DNA of 64,000 nucleotides, taken from NCBI RefSeq assembly GCF_900104955.1, contig NZ_FNSI01000001.1, forward strand, positions 3,134,001 to 3,198,000. The letters are read 5' to 3'. The DNA comes from Beijerinckia sp. 28-YEA-48 (lineage in GTDB: Bacteria; Pseudomonadota; Alphaproteobacteria; Rhizobiales; Beijerinckiaceae). Below the pieces are notes generated by a model that searched no databases, was not told where the DNA came from, and saw only the letters and a list, made by a program, of their open reading frames with translations. Made by a program: the position numbers and the translations under genes. Of this stretch, positions 28,726 to 38,182 are shown one piece after another (the stretch's first letter is position 1; every line of letters starts with the position of its first letter).

Positions 28726-29283
28726 ATGAAAATTCATCACGCACTGTTGGGCGCCGTCGTTTCGACGGCGATCCTAGGATCGGGCCTTGCTTACGCAAAG
28801 GACGTCATGGTCGGCGGCGCCGCCATGTCGGATGGCAAGACCATCGCCGAAAATGCACCCAACGCGAAGAACCTCACCACGCTGGTTGCTGCCGTTAAAG
28901 CCGCTGGTTTGGTCGATACATTGAATGGCGCCGGCCCCTTCACAGTGTTCGCGCCAACGAACGCTGCTTTCGAGAAACTGCCTAAAGGCACGGTCGAAAC
29001 GCTTCTCAAGCCAGAGAACAAGGATAAGCTGAGAGCGATCCTTCTTTATCATGTCATTCCCGCCGATGCGACGGCTGCGACCGCGATGAAGATGGTCAAG
29101 GATGACGGCGGCTCTCACATGGCCAAGACGGCGGAAGGCGAAGCGCTGACGCTGAAGACGAGTGGTGGCAAGCTGACCGTGACCGATGCTTCCGGCGGCA
29201 CCGCGACGGTGACGCAAGCCGACGTGATCCAAAAGAACGGCGTCGTCCATGTCATCGATCGCGTTCTGCTTCCGAAAATGTAA
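28726..29283 (+). CDS. Secreted fasciclin (FAS1) domain protein
   Basis: Exported single-FAS1 protein, 185 residues. Signal peptide residues 1-24 end in 'GSGLAYA'. The FAS1 fold starts near residue 48 with 'LTTLVAAVKAAGLVDTLNG', includes the H1 motif 'GPFTVFAPTNAAFEKLP' and 'ILLYHVIPADA', and ends with 'NGVVHVIDRVLLP'. Such proteins are adhesive or redox-stress associated in alphaproteobacteria; function is not firmly known. GGGAG precedes the ATG. It is monocistronic. Confidence 0.92.
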   Translation: MKIHHALLGAVVSTAILGSGLAYAKDVMVGGAAMSDGKTIAENAPNAKNLTTLVAAVKAAGLVDTLNGAGPFTVFAPTNAAFEKLPKGTVETLLKPENKDKLRAILLYHVIPADATAATAMKMVKDDGGSHMAKTAEGEALTLKTSGGKLTVTDASGGTATVTQADVIQKNGVVHVIDRVLLPKM

Positions 29284-29353
29284 GCAGACGTTTCACGTAG
29301 ATCGCAGGAATGGGAGTTCCGTGCTTCGAGAAAGCACGGGACATTCCCCGCAG

Positions 29354-30445
29354 CTATTTGTGCTGTTGCTCCAGCCATTGCGCCACCACGCCAGCGATCT
29401 CGTCCGAATTCTTCTCGATCATCAGCATGTGGCCGTTGCCGCGAATGCCTATGTCGGCGAGATAAATATGATCGAGCGCCACGCCCGCCTGGCGCAGGAA
29501 GATCGCCGTGCAGTGATCGTAAGGCGCGTGATAGGACGCCTCGGCGGTGAGCATGAGTATTTTCACTTGCGCCAACTGAGGCAGTTGCCTGGCTGGCGCC
29601 TGCTGGCTCCAGCAACGCACGCAATCGGGCCGTGACGCCTCTGCCTCCTGTACATAGTCGAGCCGCTCCCCCTCGCCCAAGGGCGGACCCCAGGTCAGCT
29701 GGATGTCGCCGAGGCCAGAGATTTTGTAGCGGCCTTCGTCGGCGAACCAGTCGGGCGCGCCGAGATTGGCGACATCGCGCAGCGGCGGGCCATTCGGCTC
29801 CAAGGCGATGAGGGCGGCCACCAGATCGGGCCTGCGGTCAGCGACCACCCAGCCGAAGGCGCCCGATTGGGAATGCACCATCAAGACGGCTGGTCCGATG
29901 CGCTCGAACAAAGCCAGCAGCGCGGCGCTGTTGAGCCGCTGCTGTTCGGCATAATCGGCGAGCGAGGGCGTCTGCGTCGCGATGAAAGCGTCATAATGGG
30001 GATCGCCTGCGGTGGCATCGCCCGGCCACTGGCTATGCAGGCGCGCCTGGGGCCAATGCTCGAATCGCCCGGGTGCGGCAAAACGCCTGTCGGCGAATTC
30101 GCGATCGAGGGACGCCAGCGGGCCCTGGACGTCGGGATGCCAGGGCGAGCGGCCCCGCGCCACCTGGTCGACCACATAGACCGCATGGCCCTGGCGCAGG
30201 AAATACTGCGCCCACCCTTCGCGGCCATCGGGCGTGCCCGTCCAATTGGTGCCGTTTTGCTGGCCGCCATGCACCATCACGATCGGGTGTGGCGCCTTAA
30301 GCTGTTGAGGAATCTGGTATTCGACGTACATCTGACCGACGAAGGGCGCGCCGGGAGAACTGTCACGATAAGAGCCGCCGGCGTAAAAATAGCCTTGTTT
30401 GGCAATCACAAGTGGCTCTCTGTCCACCGGTTTCGGCCCTGCCAT
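29354..30445 (-). CDS. Alpha/beta hydrolase (esterase-like)
   Basis: Alpha/beta-hydrolase-fold enzyme of 363 residues. The oxyanion strand is 'IVMVHGGQQNGTNWTGTPDG', the nucleophile elbow 'VMVHSQSGAFGW' with Ser194, and the catalytic His is in 'GNGHMLMIEKN'. The elbow is S-Q-S-G-A rather than the common G-x-S-x-G, as in several esterases of this subgroup. An ATG five codons earlier precedes the GGAGGAAACC ribosome site, so the start is at 30445. No signal peptide is evident. Substrate unknown; the gene is isolated and convergent with the fasciclin gene. Confidence 0.85.
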   Translation of the reverse strand: MAGPKPVDREPLVIAKQGYFYAGGSYRDSSPGAPFVGQMYVEYQIPQQLKAPHPIVMVHGGQQNGTNWTGTPDGREGWAQYFLRQGHAVYVVDQVARGRSPWHPDVQGPLASLDREFADRRFAAPGRFEHWPQARLHSQWPGDATAGDPHYDAFIATQTPSLADYAEQQRLNSAALLALFERIGPAVLMVHSQSGAFGWVVADRRPDLVAALIALEPNGPPLRDVANLGAPDWFADEGRYKISGLGDIQLTWGPPLGEGERLDYVQEAEASRPDCVRCWSQQAPARQLPQLAQVKILMLTAEASYHAPYDHCTAIFLRQAGVALDHIYLADIGIRGNGHMLMIEKNSDEIAGVVAQWLEQQHK

Positions 30446-30496
30446 GGTTTCCTCCGACATGATTTCTGCGACATCCTACCCGCCCTATCCCGAGCG

Positions 30497-30544
30497 GGAA
30501 GCACTTCCCGAGACACTTGCCGAGACACTTGCCGAAACACTTGC
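30497..30544. repeat. 12-bp tandem repeat
   Basis: Three units CGAGACACTTGC (the third CGAAACACTTGC) at 30509-30544, preceded by a degenerate unit GGAAGCACTTCC at 30497-30508. It lies between the divergent hydrolase and ABC exporter genes, just upstream of the exporter start. Confidence 0.8.
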
Positions 30545-30575
30545 CCCCTCCTCCCACAGCCGGTAACCCCACGCC

Positions 30576-32435
30576 ATGTCTTCTACCGGCCCGACGAAAT
30601 CCGCCCCGGACCCCTGGCTTCATTCCGACACGCCGAACATGCTGAAGCGGCTGTTCCTGGACCACGGACGCCAACATATCGGCTCTTACGTGATGGCGGC
30701 GCTGCTGCTGTCGGTCGGCGCCGGCGCCACGGCGCTGTCCGCCTATCTGCTGAAGCCCGTGCTGAACGGCATCGTCGATGGCGAGCGCTTCCACGAATTG
30801 CGGCTGCTCGCCTGGGCCGTCTTCGCCCTCTTCGCCGTGCGCGGCCTTGCCACCTATCTGTCGCTCATCGTTCTGTCGCGGACCGGCAATCGCATCATCG
30901 CGGAAGTGCAGGCACGGCTGTTCGATCACCTGCTGTTGCAGGACATGCGCTTCTTCCATGACCGGCACTCGTCGGATTTCATGACGCGCATCGCCCAGGC
31001 GCCGAATTCCATCCGCGACACCTTGCAGGCGCTGATCACGGCCTTCGGCCGGGAACTGCTGACCCTCATCGGCCTGATCGTCGTGATGTTCGTGCAGGAC
31101 CCGATGCTGGCGGCCCTCTCGCTCCTGACCTTGCCGGCGGCGGCGCTGCTGCTCGGACGCATGATCGGCAAGGTGCGCAAGTTCGCCCGCCGCTCTTTCA
31201 TGGGGAATTCGCAGATCCTCGAAACGATGCAGGAGACCGTACAGGGCAGCCGCATCGTCAAATCGTTCAATCTCGAAAGCACGATGCGGGCGCGGATGGC
31301 GACATCGATCCGCGAGGTCGAGCGTTCGATGAACCGCGTTGCCGCCGGCATGGCCGCTTCAAGCCCCATCGCCGACGCGCTGGCCGGCTTTGCCATCGGC
31401 GCGGTGATTTTCTACGGCAGCTGGAAAGTGACCGTGCAGGGCGCCGACGCCGGCTCGTTCTTCTCCTTCGTCGCCGCGTTGTTGATGGCCTATGAGCCGG
31501 CTAAGCGGCTGGCGCGGTTGAAACTGGAAATTCAGAACGGCCTTGTCGGCGCTAAACTGGTCTATGAAGTGCTTGATCGTCCGGCGAGTGAAACGCCGCA
31601 GCCAGGCCTGCCGACCCTGCAGGTTGGCGCCGGGCGCATCGAGACGCAGAGCGTGCGCTTCAGCTATCGCGATGACGAGGACGTGTTGAGCGGCCTGTCG
31701 CTCACCGTCGAGCCCAATGAGACGACGGCATTGGTTGGCCCCTCCGGTGGCGGCAAATCGACCATTATCGCGCTGCTGCAGCGGTTCTATGTGCCGGACG
31801 CTGGCCGCATTCTGATCGACGGGCAGGACATTGCGCAGGTCAATCTCGCCTCGCTCAGGGCGCAGATCGCTTTCGTCTCCCAGGATGTCTTCTTGTTCCG
31901 TGGCACGATCCGCGAAAACATCGCGCTCGGCCGCCTCGGCGCCACCGACGACGAGATCATCGCTGCGGCGAAGAAAGCCCATGCGCATGATTTCATCATG
32001 GGCTTCGGCAGCGGCTACGAAACCAATGTCGGCGAGCACGGCGCGCAACTGTCCGGCGGCCAGAAGCAACGCATCGCCATCGCGCGCGCCATTCTCAAGA
32101 ACGCGCAGATCATCCTGCTCGACGAACCGACAGCGGCGCTCGATTCCGAATCCGAGCGCGAGGTGCAGAAGGCGCTCGATGAAATGCGCATCGGCCGCAC
32201 CACCCTGGTGGTGGCGCATCGCCTGCAGACGATCATCAATGCCGACCGCATCTATGTGATCGAAAGAGGCCAGGCGGTGGAGTCTGGCACGCACAGCCAG
32301 TTGATCAACGCCAACGGCACCTATCGCGCCTTCTTCGCTTCGCAGTTCGGCGAGAGTGTTGAAAGTTTCCGAGCATTTTCGAGCGAAGCGACGAGCGGTT
32401 CGCGCGAAGAAAACGCATCAACACGAAGATCCTAG
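30576..32435 (+). CDS. ABC exporter, fused permease-ATPase (MsbA-like)
   Basis: Type IV half-transporter, 619 residues: six membrane segments in residues about 35-320 and an ATPase domain from about 350. Walker A 'GPSGGGKSTIIALL', signature 'LSGGQKQRIAIARAIL', Walker B 'IILLDEPTAALD' and switch His in 'VVAHRLQTI' are intact. Overall it resembles MsbA, the lipid A-core flippase, which acts as a homodimer in the inner membrane. The next gene, convergent, is an O-antigen-ligase-like protein, compatible with an envelope lipid or polysaccharide role. Drug export is the alternative. A hairpin terminator follows. Confidence 0.88.
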   Translation: MSSTGPTKSAPDPWLHSDTPNMLKRLFLDHGRQHIGSYVMAALLLSVGAGATALSAYLLKPVLNGIVDGERFHELRLLAWAVFALFAVRGLATYLSLIVLSRTGNRIIAEVQARLFDHLLLQDMRFFHDRHSSDFMTRIAQAPNSIRDTLQALITAFGRELLTLIGLIVVMFVQDPMLAALSLLTLPAAALLLGRMIGKVRKFARRSFMGNSQILETMQETVQGSRIVKSFNLESTMRARMATSIREVERSMNRVAAGMAASSPIADALAGFAIGAVIFYGSWKVTVQGADAGSFFSFVAALLMAYEPAKRLARLKLEIQNGLVGAKLVYEVLDRPASETPQPGLPTLQVGAGRIETQSVRFSYRDDEDVLSGLSLTVEPNETTALVGPSGGGKSTIIALLQRFYVPDAGRILIDGQDIAQVNLASLRAQIAFVSQDVFLFRGTIRENIALGRLGATDDEIIAAAKKAHAHDFIMGFGSGYETNVGEHGAQLSGGQKQRIAIARAILKNAQIILLDEPTAALDSESEREVQKALDEMRIGRTTLVVAHRLQTIINADRIYVIERGQAVESGTHSQLINANGTYRAFFASQFGESVESFRAFSSEATSGSREENASTRRS

Positions 32436-32474
32436 GCAAAATCGCGTTTCGATAAAAACGCGATTTACTCTAGG
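32431..32474. terminator. AAATCGCGTTT-type inverted repeat, probable bidirectional terminator
   Basis: AAATCGCGTTT (32439-32449) pairs with AAACGCGATTT (32456-32466), loop CGATAA, flanked by a second short pairing CCTAG/CTAGG. It lies between two convergent genes. The same core with a closely related loop recurs at 46444-46471. Confidence 0.7.
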
Positions 32475-33717
32475 GCCGCGGCCGTAGCACCGGCGCGTCC
32501 GTCACCACGCGCGCCGCCGGCCGCACCGTGCGCGCCTGGGCATTGATGACGCAGGTGAAGCTGATCGTTGAAATGCAGATCAGAGTGATCCACCAGATCT
32601 GCATGGTCGCAAGCCCCGAGAAGGCCACGACCAGGATGCAAACCACGCCCGCCAGCATGAAGGACGCCGCCGGCACCGGCAGGCGGCCAGCCGCCCGCAG
32701 ACCGAGCGAGACAAATGTCGCCATGGCGATGGCGCCGACAATGCCGAGATCATACCAGACTTCAAACAGCAGGCTGCGCGGCGTGAACGCCGGCAGATAG
32801 CCCGAGGCGAGGCCGCGCACCGTCATGTCGAACCCATGGCCGGTCAGCACGCGCCAGCCTTCCATGCGGATCAGTTCGGCCCACAGGAAATAAGGCTGCG
32901 CCCAGACGGAGACCGCCGGCGGCAAGTGGCCGGCGAGGAAATACTGGCCGAGCAGCGCCAGGGCCGGTGCGAACAGAATCAAACCGGCGCAAATGACGAC
33001 GAGAATTCTCGACACGCGGCGCGGATTGGACGAACCGATCGAGAAAACCAGGGCGGAAACGACCATGGCAGCCAAAGCCGCTGGCACCCAGACGACGGTC
33101 GCGGCCCCTGCCGTGGCCACCGCCAGCGCGCCGGCCGAGGCCCAGCGCTCGCGCACCGCCAGCGCGCCCAGCGCCGGCCAGACCAAGACGACCAGGCCAA
33201 GGGCGGCACGCTCAATCGACGTGCCCTCGGGATCGGGCAATTCACGCAGCTCCGGCGGCAAAGCGATGGCGACGGCGATCGTGGCGATGGCGGCGATGCC
33301 GACGCCGATCGGCATCAGGTTCAGATTGGAAGTGCGCGTGCGCCCCGGCAGCATGAAGATCGCGGCCACCGCCAGCGCCACCGTCGCCGCCGTCTTGCCA
33401 TAGCGCTCCAAGGCCAGCCCCTGAAATGGTGTCCACAGCAGGGACAGGCCGACCCAGACCAACAGCAGGACCAGCGCCTGCACGACCGGCGAGAACATCA
33501 CCTGTCGGGACGGCAATAGGGTGTGGCGGCTGGGGGCCAGCAGAGCGCCGAGCAGGATCATCGCGACGCCGACAGGCACGAGCGTGAACAGGAGCCGCCG
33601 CGAATAGATCGCCCCGGTTGGCACGACGATCAAAATGATCGCCAATCCAAGCCTCAGCATCAGTTGCGCGGCTTCGGCGGCAAAATCGGCCTGCTGGTGG
33701 CGGGCTGTGGCGGGCAT
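32470..33717 (-). CDS. O-antigen ligase/polymerase-like membrane protein
   Basis: Polytopic membrane protein of 415 residues with 10 to 12 predicted helices. The large periplasmic loop ends in 'WAELIRMEGWRVLTGHGFD', which resembles the conserved loop of O-antigen ligase and Wzy-type polymerases (Wzy_C-like). Such proteins join or polymerise glycan chains on lipid carriers at the periplasmic face. No glycosyltransferases are next to it, so the substrate is unknown. The start lacks a clear ribosome-binding site; a later one is possible. Confidence 0.7.
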   Translation of the reverse strand: MPATARHQQADFAAEAAQLMLRLGLAIILIVVPTGAIYSRRLLFTLVPVGVAMILLGALLAPSRHTLLPSRQVMFSPVVQALVLLLVWVGLSLLWTPFQGLALERYGKTAATVALAVAAIFMLPGRTRTSNLNLMPIGVGIAAIATIAVAIALPPELRELPDPEGTSIERAALGLVVLVWPALGALAVRERWASAGALAVATAGAATVVWVPAALAAMVVSALVFSIGSSNPRRVSRILVVICAGLILFAPALALLGQYFLAGHLPPAVSVWAQPYFLWAELIRMEGWRVLTGHGFDMTVRGLASGYLPAFTPRSLLFEVWYDLGIVGAIAMATFVSLGLRAAGRLPVPAASFMLAGVVCILVVAFSGLATMQIWWITLICISTISFTCVINAQARTVRPAARVVTDAPVLRPRP

Positions 33718-33861
33718 GACGTGACTGCGAACTGTGAGAGCAACACTGCAATTTCGCGACGCCGAAACGTCGCCTTGATGACTTTACACAGCTTGGTGCC
33801 CAGGAACTGTGCGATTGCAGCAACAGTCGTGGCAAAAGCGCAACGTGATCCGTGACTTCTG

Positions 33862-34284
33862 TCAGTCGTCCTTAACCGGGGTGCGGCGCAGCGATTTTCG
33901 CTGCGAATCCTGTTTTTTACCATCCAGACGGCGACGTTTGGAGGCCAGGGTGGGACGCGTCGGCCGTCGCGGGATGGGGGCGATCGACGCCTCGCGGATG
34001 AGCGCGCACAGACGCTCCATCGCATCGGCGCGATTAAGCTCCTGGGTGCGGAAACGATCGGCACTGAGCACCAGCACGCCATCGCGGGTGATCCGGCGCC
34101 CGCCCAAGGCCACGAGTCGCTGGCGAACGTCGTCGCTTAGGTTTGGCGATCCAGCAACATTGAAGCGAAGCTGGACGGCGCTCGCCACTTTATTGACGTT
34201 CTGCCCACCGGGACCGGAGGCGCGGACGAAATTGAGCTCGATCTCGTTATCGTCGAGGACGATGGAGCGGGTGACGCGGATCAT
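33862..34284 (-). CDS. arfB: Alternative ribosome-rescue factor / peptidyl-tRNA hydrolase ArfB
   Basis: Codon-independent release factor that frees stalled ribosomes. The 140-residue protein carries the catalytic GGQ at residues 26-28 ('RASGPGGQNVNKVAS') and a long basic C-terminal tail (from about 105, rich in Arg/Lys), which in ArfB enters the mRNA channel. Length matches E. coli YaeJ. It is just downstream of a Rieske ferredoxin gene, 22 bases apart, probably cotranscribed. Confidence 0.95.
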   Translation of the reverse strand: MIRVTRSIVLDDNEIELNFVRASGPGGQNVNKVASAVQLRFNVAGSPNLSDDVRQRLVALGGRRITRDGVLVLSADRFRTQELNRADAMERLCALIREASIAPIPRRPTRPTLASKRRRLDGKKQDSQRKSLRRTPVKDD

Positions 34285-34306
34285 GCCAGGCCACTCCTCC
34301 GTTGCC

Positions 34307-34624
34307 TCAGGCCAAAACGGCGAACACCTCGTCGCCGACGACTTTCACTTCATAGATTTTCAGCGCCACACTGCAAGGGGACTGACGCGGTTCGCCGCTG
34401 GGAATGTGAAATGTGCCAAAATGCATGGCGCATTCAATTTCATCATCGACGATTTCCCCTTCCGACAGACTGGACAGGCCGTGGGTGCACCGGTCGGAGG
34501 TCGCGTAAAACTGACCGTTGAGATTGTAGACGCAGATATCGCCATCGTCACAGGCCACCCGCTTCTTGTCGCCGGGGCTCAATTCGTCCTGCCGGCACAG
34601 CAACACCAAATTCGCTTCAGACAC
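34307..34624 (-). CDS. Rieske-type [2Fe-2S] ferredoxin of a non-heme iron oxygenase system
   Basis: Small soluble Rieske protein, 105 residues. Cluster ligands are Cys46-x-His48 ('DRCTHGLSSLSEG') and Cys65-x-x-His68 ('ECAMHFGTFHIPSG'), the second motif having CAMH rather than CPWH. It resembles ferredoxin components that pass electrons to ring-hydroxylating oxygenases. No oxygenase alpha subunit or reductase is adjacent, so its partner is unknown. It lies upstream of arfB on the same strand. Confidence 0.88.
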   Translation of the reverse strand: MSEANLVLLCRQDELSPGDKKRVACDDGDICVYNLNGQFYATSDRCTHGLSSLSEGEIVDDEIECAMHFGTFHIPSGEPRQSPCSVALKIYEVKVVGDEVFAVLA

Positions 34625-34859
34625 CGTTTCCTCCGGCTATTGTGAGTTCCGCCTCGCTTACTGAGCGCCGCCGCCGCTGGCAAGCCTGCCGGGCGGGCCT
34701 GCATTATTGTGCCCCAAGCGGTTCTCGCCGGAATGGTTCTTGCCTGAACCTTCTGATCGATTGACGGGACCAGACGTCCTCCCTATAGCCCTGTTAGGCA
34801 GTTTTTGGCTGTTCATCATAACATCGGACAGCCCGGTCCAGGGATGGAGACCACAGACA

Positions 34860-35942
34860 ATGACGCTGGCGCCAGGCCTGACGAAAGGGATAGCCAGTCG
34901 GCTGGCCATCGAGCCCAAGCACGGGCTGCGCCAGCGCCTCATTCTCCTCTACACAGTGCTTCTGACGGCTAACATCGCCGCCTGGCTCTGGGCCTTCGCG
35001 GTTTTCCGCGACCAGCCGGTCATGCTCGGTACGGCCTTCCTCGCCTATGTGCTGGGTCTGCGCCATGCGGTCGACCCGGATCACATCGCCGCCATCGACA
35101 ATGTCACCCGCAAACTGCTGCAGGACGGTGGCCGGCCGGCGACCGTCGGCTTCTGGTTCGCACTCGGCCATTCAACGGTCGTCATCATTGCCTGTCTCGT
35201 CATCGCCTTCCTGGCGTCGGGCGCCAATGGACTGATGGAAGAGTTTCGCGACATCGGTTCGCTGATCGGCACGATGGTCTCGTCCCTGTTTCTGCTCGTC
35301 ATCGGCATCGCCAATCTGGCGATCTTCATCGGTGTGTGGCGGACCTTTCGCAATGCCCAGCGCACCAGACGCTATCGCGAGGAGGATCTCGACGCCGTCG
35401 TCGGCCGGCACGGCTTCCTGGCACGCCTGCTGCGGCCGCTGTTCGCGCGCATTTCCAAGAGCTGGCACATGTACCCGCTCGGCTTCCTGTTCGGCCTCGG
35501 CTTCGATACCGCCACGGAGATCGGCCTGTTCTCGCTCGCCGCCGCCAATGCGGCCGACGGCGTGTCCCTCTCAACGGTGATGGTGTTTCCCGTGCTGTTC
35601 GCCGCGGGCATGGCGCTGGCCGATGCGACCGATGGCACCTTGATGCTGGGCGCCTATGAATGGGCCTATGTCAATCCGATCCGCAAGCTGTTCTACAACC
35701 TCGTCATCACCGGCTTGTCGGTGTTCATCGCTTTGATCATTGGCCTTATCCAAGGCATGGGGCTGATCGCCGAGAAGCTGGAATTGAGCGGCACGTTCTG
35801 GACAGAACTGGCCGCTGTGCGTGATCATTTCGATATTCTCGGCTTCATCATCGTTGGCCTGTTCATCGCCGTCTGGGCGATCTCGGCCCTCGTCTACAAG
35901 CTCGGTGGCTACGACGCGATCCAGCTCGAGAAGGAAGCCTGA
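34860..35942 (+). CDS. NiCoT-family nickel/cobalt permease
   Basis: Secondary transporter for Ni2+ or Co2+, 360 residues with about eight membrane segments. The signature 'LGLRHAVDPDHIAAIDNVTR' in helix 2, 'FALGHSTVV' and 'FGLGFDTATEIGL' are diagnostic. The frame is open 51 codons upstream without family similarity; the ATG at 34860 follows GGAG by ten bases. No urease, hydrogenase or cobalamin genes are in the window, and I see no cobalamin riboswitch in the 235 bases upstream, so the choice between nickel and cobalt is open. Confidence 0.93.
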   Translation: MTLAPGLTKGIASRLAIEPKHGLRQRLILLYTVLLTANIAAWLWAFAVFRDQPVMLGTAFLAYVLGLRHAVDPDHIAAIDNVTRKLLQDGGRPATVGFWFALGHSTVVIIACLVIAFLASGANGLMEEFRDIGSLIGTMVSSLFLLVIGIANLAIFIGVWRTFRNAQRTRRYREEDLDAVVGRHGFLARLLRPLFARISKSWHMYPLGFLFGLGFDTATEIGLFSLAAANAADGVSLSTVMVFPVLFAAGMALADATDGTLMLGAYEWAYVNPIRKLFYNLVITGLSVFIALIIGLIQGMGLIAEKLELSGTFWTELAAVRDHFDILGFIIVGLFIAVWAISALVYKLGGYDAIQLEKEA

Positions 35943-36115
35943 GCAAGCCCGTTAGCGATTGCGTGTCGCCCAAAGGTGGGCTCCTGCCCCGTTCTTTCGT
36001 CTGCTGTCTGATCATGTGCGCTATGGTATAGCCGCATAGACAATCGTCTTCCGATTGACGATAAGTCCCTCAATATCAGCCAGCCTGAAAAGACAGAATG
36101 GCGACGGGGGGACGC

Positions 36116-36988
36116 ATGCAGAACTTCCAAGGCAAGACGGCCTTCATCACCGGAGCTGGCTCCGGCATCGGCCTCGGCATGGCCCGCACCTTCGCTCGCA
36201 ATGGCATGAATATCGTCCTATGCGACATCCGCCGCGATGCGCTCGACGATGCTCTGGCGCAGGTGAACAAGCTTGGCGCCCAGGCGATCGCCATAGAAGT
36301 CGATACCTCCGTGCGTGCCTCCGTCGATGCGGCGACGCAACAGGCACTCGATGCTTTCGGGAAAGTGCATGTCCTGTGCAACAACGCCGGCATTTCCATG
36401 CATGGCGTGCCGATCGAGAAACTCCCGGTGCGCGATTGGGAATGGGTGATGGGCGTCAATATCAACGGCGTCATCCATGGCTTCCAGAATTTCATTCCGC
36501 ACATGCGCGAACATGGCGAAGAGTGCCATATCGTCAACACCGCTTCGATCGGCGGCTTTCGCATCCAGCCCGGTTGGGACACCGGCCCCTATTCGATGAC
36601 GAAATATGCGGTGGTGGCTTTGTCGGAAGCGTTGGAACAAGATCTCGAGGGCAGCAATATCGGCGTCTCCGTACTCTGCCCCGCCGCCGTCAAAACCGGC
36701 ATTTTTCTCTCCGGCCGCTCTCGACCGGAACGCATGGGTGGCTCCTTCAACCGTCAGGAGAGCGAACAATTCTCGCATCTCCTCAATGAAGGGTTTGAGC
36801 CGGACATGATCGGCAAGCGCGTGCTGCGCGCCATCCGCAACGGCGAGTTCTTCATCTTCACCCATCTATGGCCGCGCGAATTGATCCAGGCGCGCCATGA
36901 TCGGTTGGTCCGGGCCTTCGACGACACCCAGGCCTGGATGGACGAGGAAGGCATCGTCAACGAAGAAGCAGCGCCGAAATCAAACTAA
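36116..36988 (+). CDS. SDR-family oxidoreductase
   Basis: Classical short-chain dehydrogenase, 290 residues. Cofactor motif 'TGAGSGIG' (12-19), 'CNNAG' (88-92), catalytic Ser144 and Tyr159-x3-Lys163 ('YSMTK') are present. Asp37 after the second strand suggests NAD(H) preference. The C-terminal 40 residues are longer than in minimal SDRs. An ATG six codons earlier is possible; 36116 follows GGGGGGACGC. It opens a plus-strand run SDR - luciferase-like monooxygenase - hydrolase-fold protein with 35-base gaps, likely one transcript. Confidence 0.9.
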   Translation: MQNFQGKTAFITGAGSGIGLGMARTFARNGMNIVLCDIRRDALDDALAQVNKLGAQAIAIEVDTSVRASVDAATQQALDAFGKVHVLCNNAGISMHGVPIEKLPVRDWEWVMGVNINGVIHGFQNFIPHMREHGEECHIVNTASIGGFRIQPGWDTGPYSMTKYAVVALSEALEQDLEGSNIGVSVLCPAAVKTGIFLSGRSRPERMGGSFNRQESEQFSHLLNEGFEPDMIGKRVLRAIRNGEFFIFTHLWPRELIQARHDRLVRAFDDTQAWMDEEGIVNEEAAPKSN

Positions 36989-37023
36989 CGCCCGCACCAC
37001 TCTTTTCAACAACGGACCCACCT

Positions 37024-38148
37024 ATGCATTTCTCATTCTTTCATCTGATGCCGTGGACCGAGCTCGACGAGGCCCCGACGCAATGGCCGGCGCGCAACGC
37101 GCCGTTCCGCCCCGAGCGCGGCACCGAGCTCTACGACACCTATCTTACCACCATGGCGCATGCGGAAACCTGCGGCTTCGACTGGGTCGGCGCCAACGAG
37201 CATCATTTCTCGCCCTACAGCATGATGGCGAATTGCAATCTTGTCGGCGCGGCGATGACGCAGCGGACCAAATCGATCAAGCTCGCCATGCTCGGCAATC
37301 TGCTGCCGCTGCTCAACCCGGTCCGTGTCGCTGAGGAATATGCCATGCTCGACGTGATGAGCGGTGGCCGGCTCGTCGCGGGTTTCGTGCGTGGCATTCC
37401 GCATGAATATATCGCCTATAATGTCGCGCCCGATGAATCGCGCGGGCGCATGCGCGAAGCTCTAAACATCATCCTCAAGGCATGGACCGAGCCGGAGCCC
37501 TTCGGCTGGGAAGGCGAGTTCTATCAATATCGCGCCATCTCGATCTGGCCAAAGCCGCGGCAGACGCCGCATCCGCGCATCTTGATGTCCGCGAGTAATC
37601 TCGAATCGGCGCAGTTCGTCGGTGAATTCCCGTCGATGGTCGGCCTCACTTTGGTCAGTGACCTTGATGTCGCGCGCTCCATCATCGACGGCTTCCTCGC
37701 CAGCGCCCACGCTCACGGCCGCACGCCCGGCCCCGAGGACATCCTTGTCGGCCAGCAGACCTGCATCGCCGAGACGGACGCGGAAGCCGAAGACATCATG
37801 GAAAAAGCCCTGGCTTATTTTCATGGCGTGCTGATGCGCCCGCAACAGGACGCCCAGCGCATCGTCATCCAGAAAACCCGCTTCTTTGGCCAGGAAGGCG
37901 CCGGCGAATATTTCATGAAGCGCTTGCAGACCCTGAAAGGCCGCTCCATCAAGGAACAAATCGAGGCAGGCTCGATTCTCTGCGGCAGCCCGCAGAGTGT
38001 GGTGAAACAGATCAAACGGCTCAAGCAGCATCTTGGCGCCGGACACATCAATATGAATATGAAGCTCGGCAACATGCCTGACGCTGCCGTCATCAAGGGC
38101 ATGGAACTCTTCCGTGACAAAGTTTTGCCGGAAGTACGTGCACTTTGA
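37024..38148 (+). CDS. Luciferase-like (LLM) flavin-dependent monooxygenase
   Basis: Bacterial-luciferase-fold (TIM barrel) oxygenase using reduced FMN, 374 residues. 'YDTYLTTMAHAETCGFDWV', 'NEHHFSPYSMMANCNL' and 'LAMLGNLLPLLNPVRVAEE' are the family landmarks, including the His-His pair near residue 60 of the active site. Members attack alkanesulfonates, ketones, aromatic or chelator substrates. A separate flavin reductase is required but none lies nearby. It lies 35 bases after the SDR gene and 34 before the hydrolase-fold gene. Confidence 0.9.
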   Translation: MHFSFFHLMPWTELDEAPTQWPARNAPFRPERGTELYDTYLTTMAHAETCGFDWVGANEHHFSPYSMMANCNLVGAAMTQRTKSIKLAMLGNLLPLLNPVRVAEEYAMLDVMSGGRLVAGFVRGIPHEYIAYNVAPDESRGRMREALNIILKAWTEPEPFGWEGEFYQYRAISIWPKPRQTPHPRILMSASNLESAQFVGEFPSMVGLTLVSDLDVARSIIDGFLASAHAHGRTPGPEDILVGQQTCIAETDAEAEDIMEKALAYFHGVLMRPQQDAQRIVIQKTRFFGQEGAGEYFMKRLQTLKGRSIKEQIEAGSILCGSPQSVVKQIKRLKQHLGAGHINMNMKLGNMPDAAVIKGMELFRDKVLPEVRAL

Positions 38149-38182
38149 GCGCCATATTTTTAGCAACGAATAGGATTTCGAC

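Noticed and set aside
34625-34859. Cobalamin or nickel riboswitch before the NiCoT permease
   Set aside because: No conserved B12 box or four-way-junction pattern could be found by eye.
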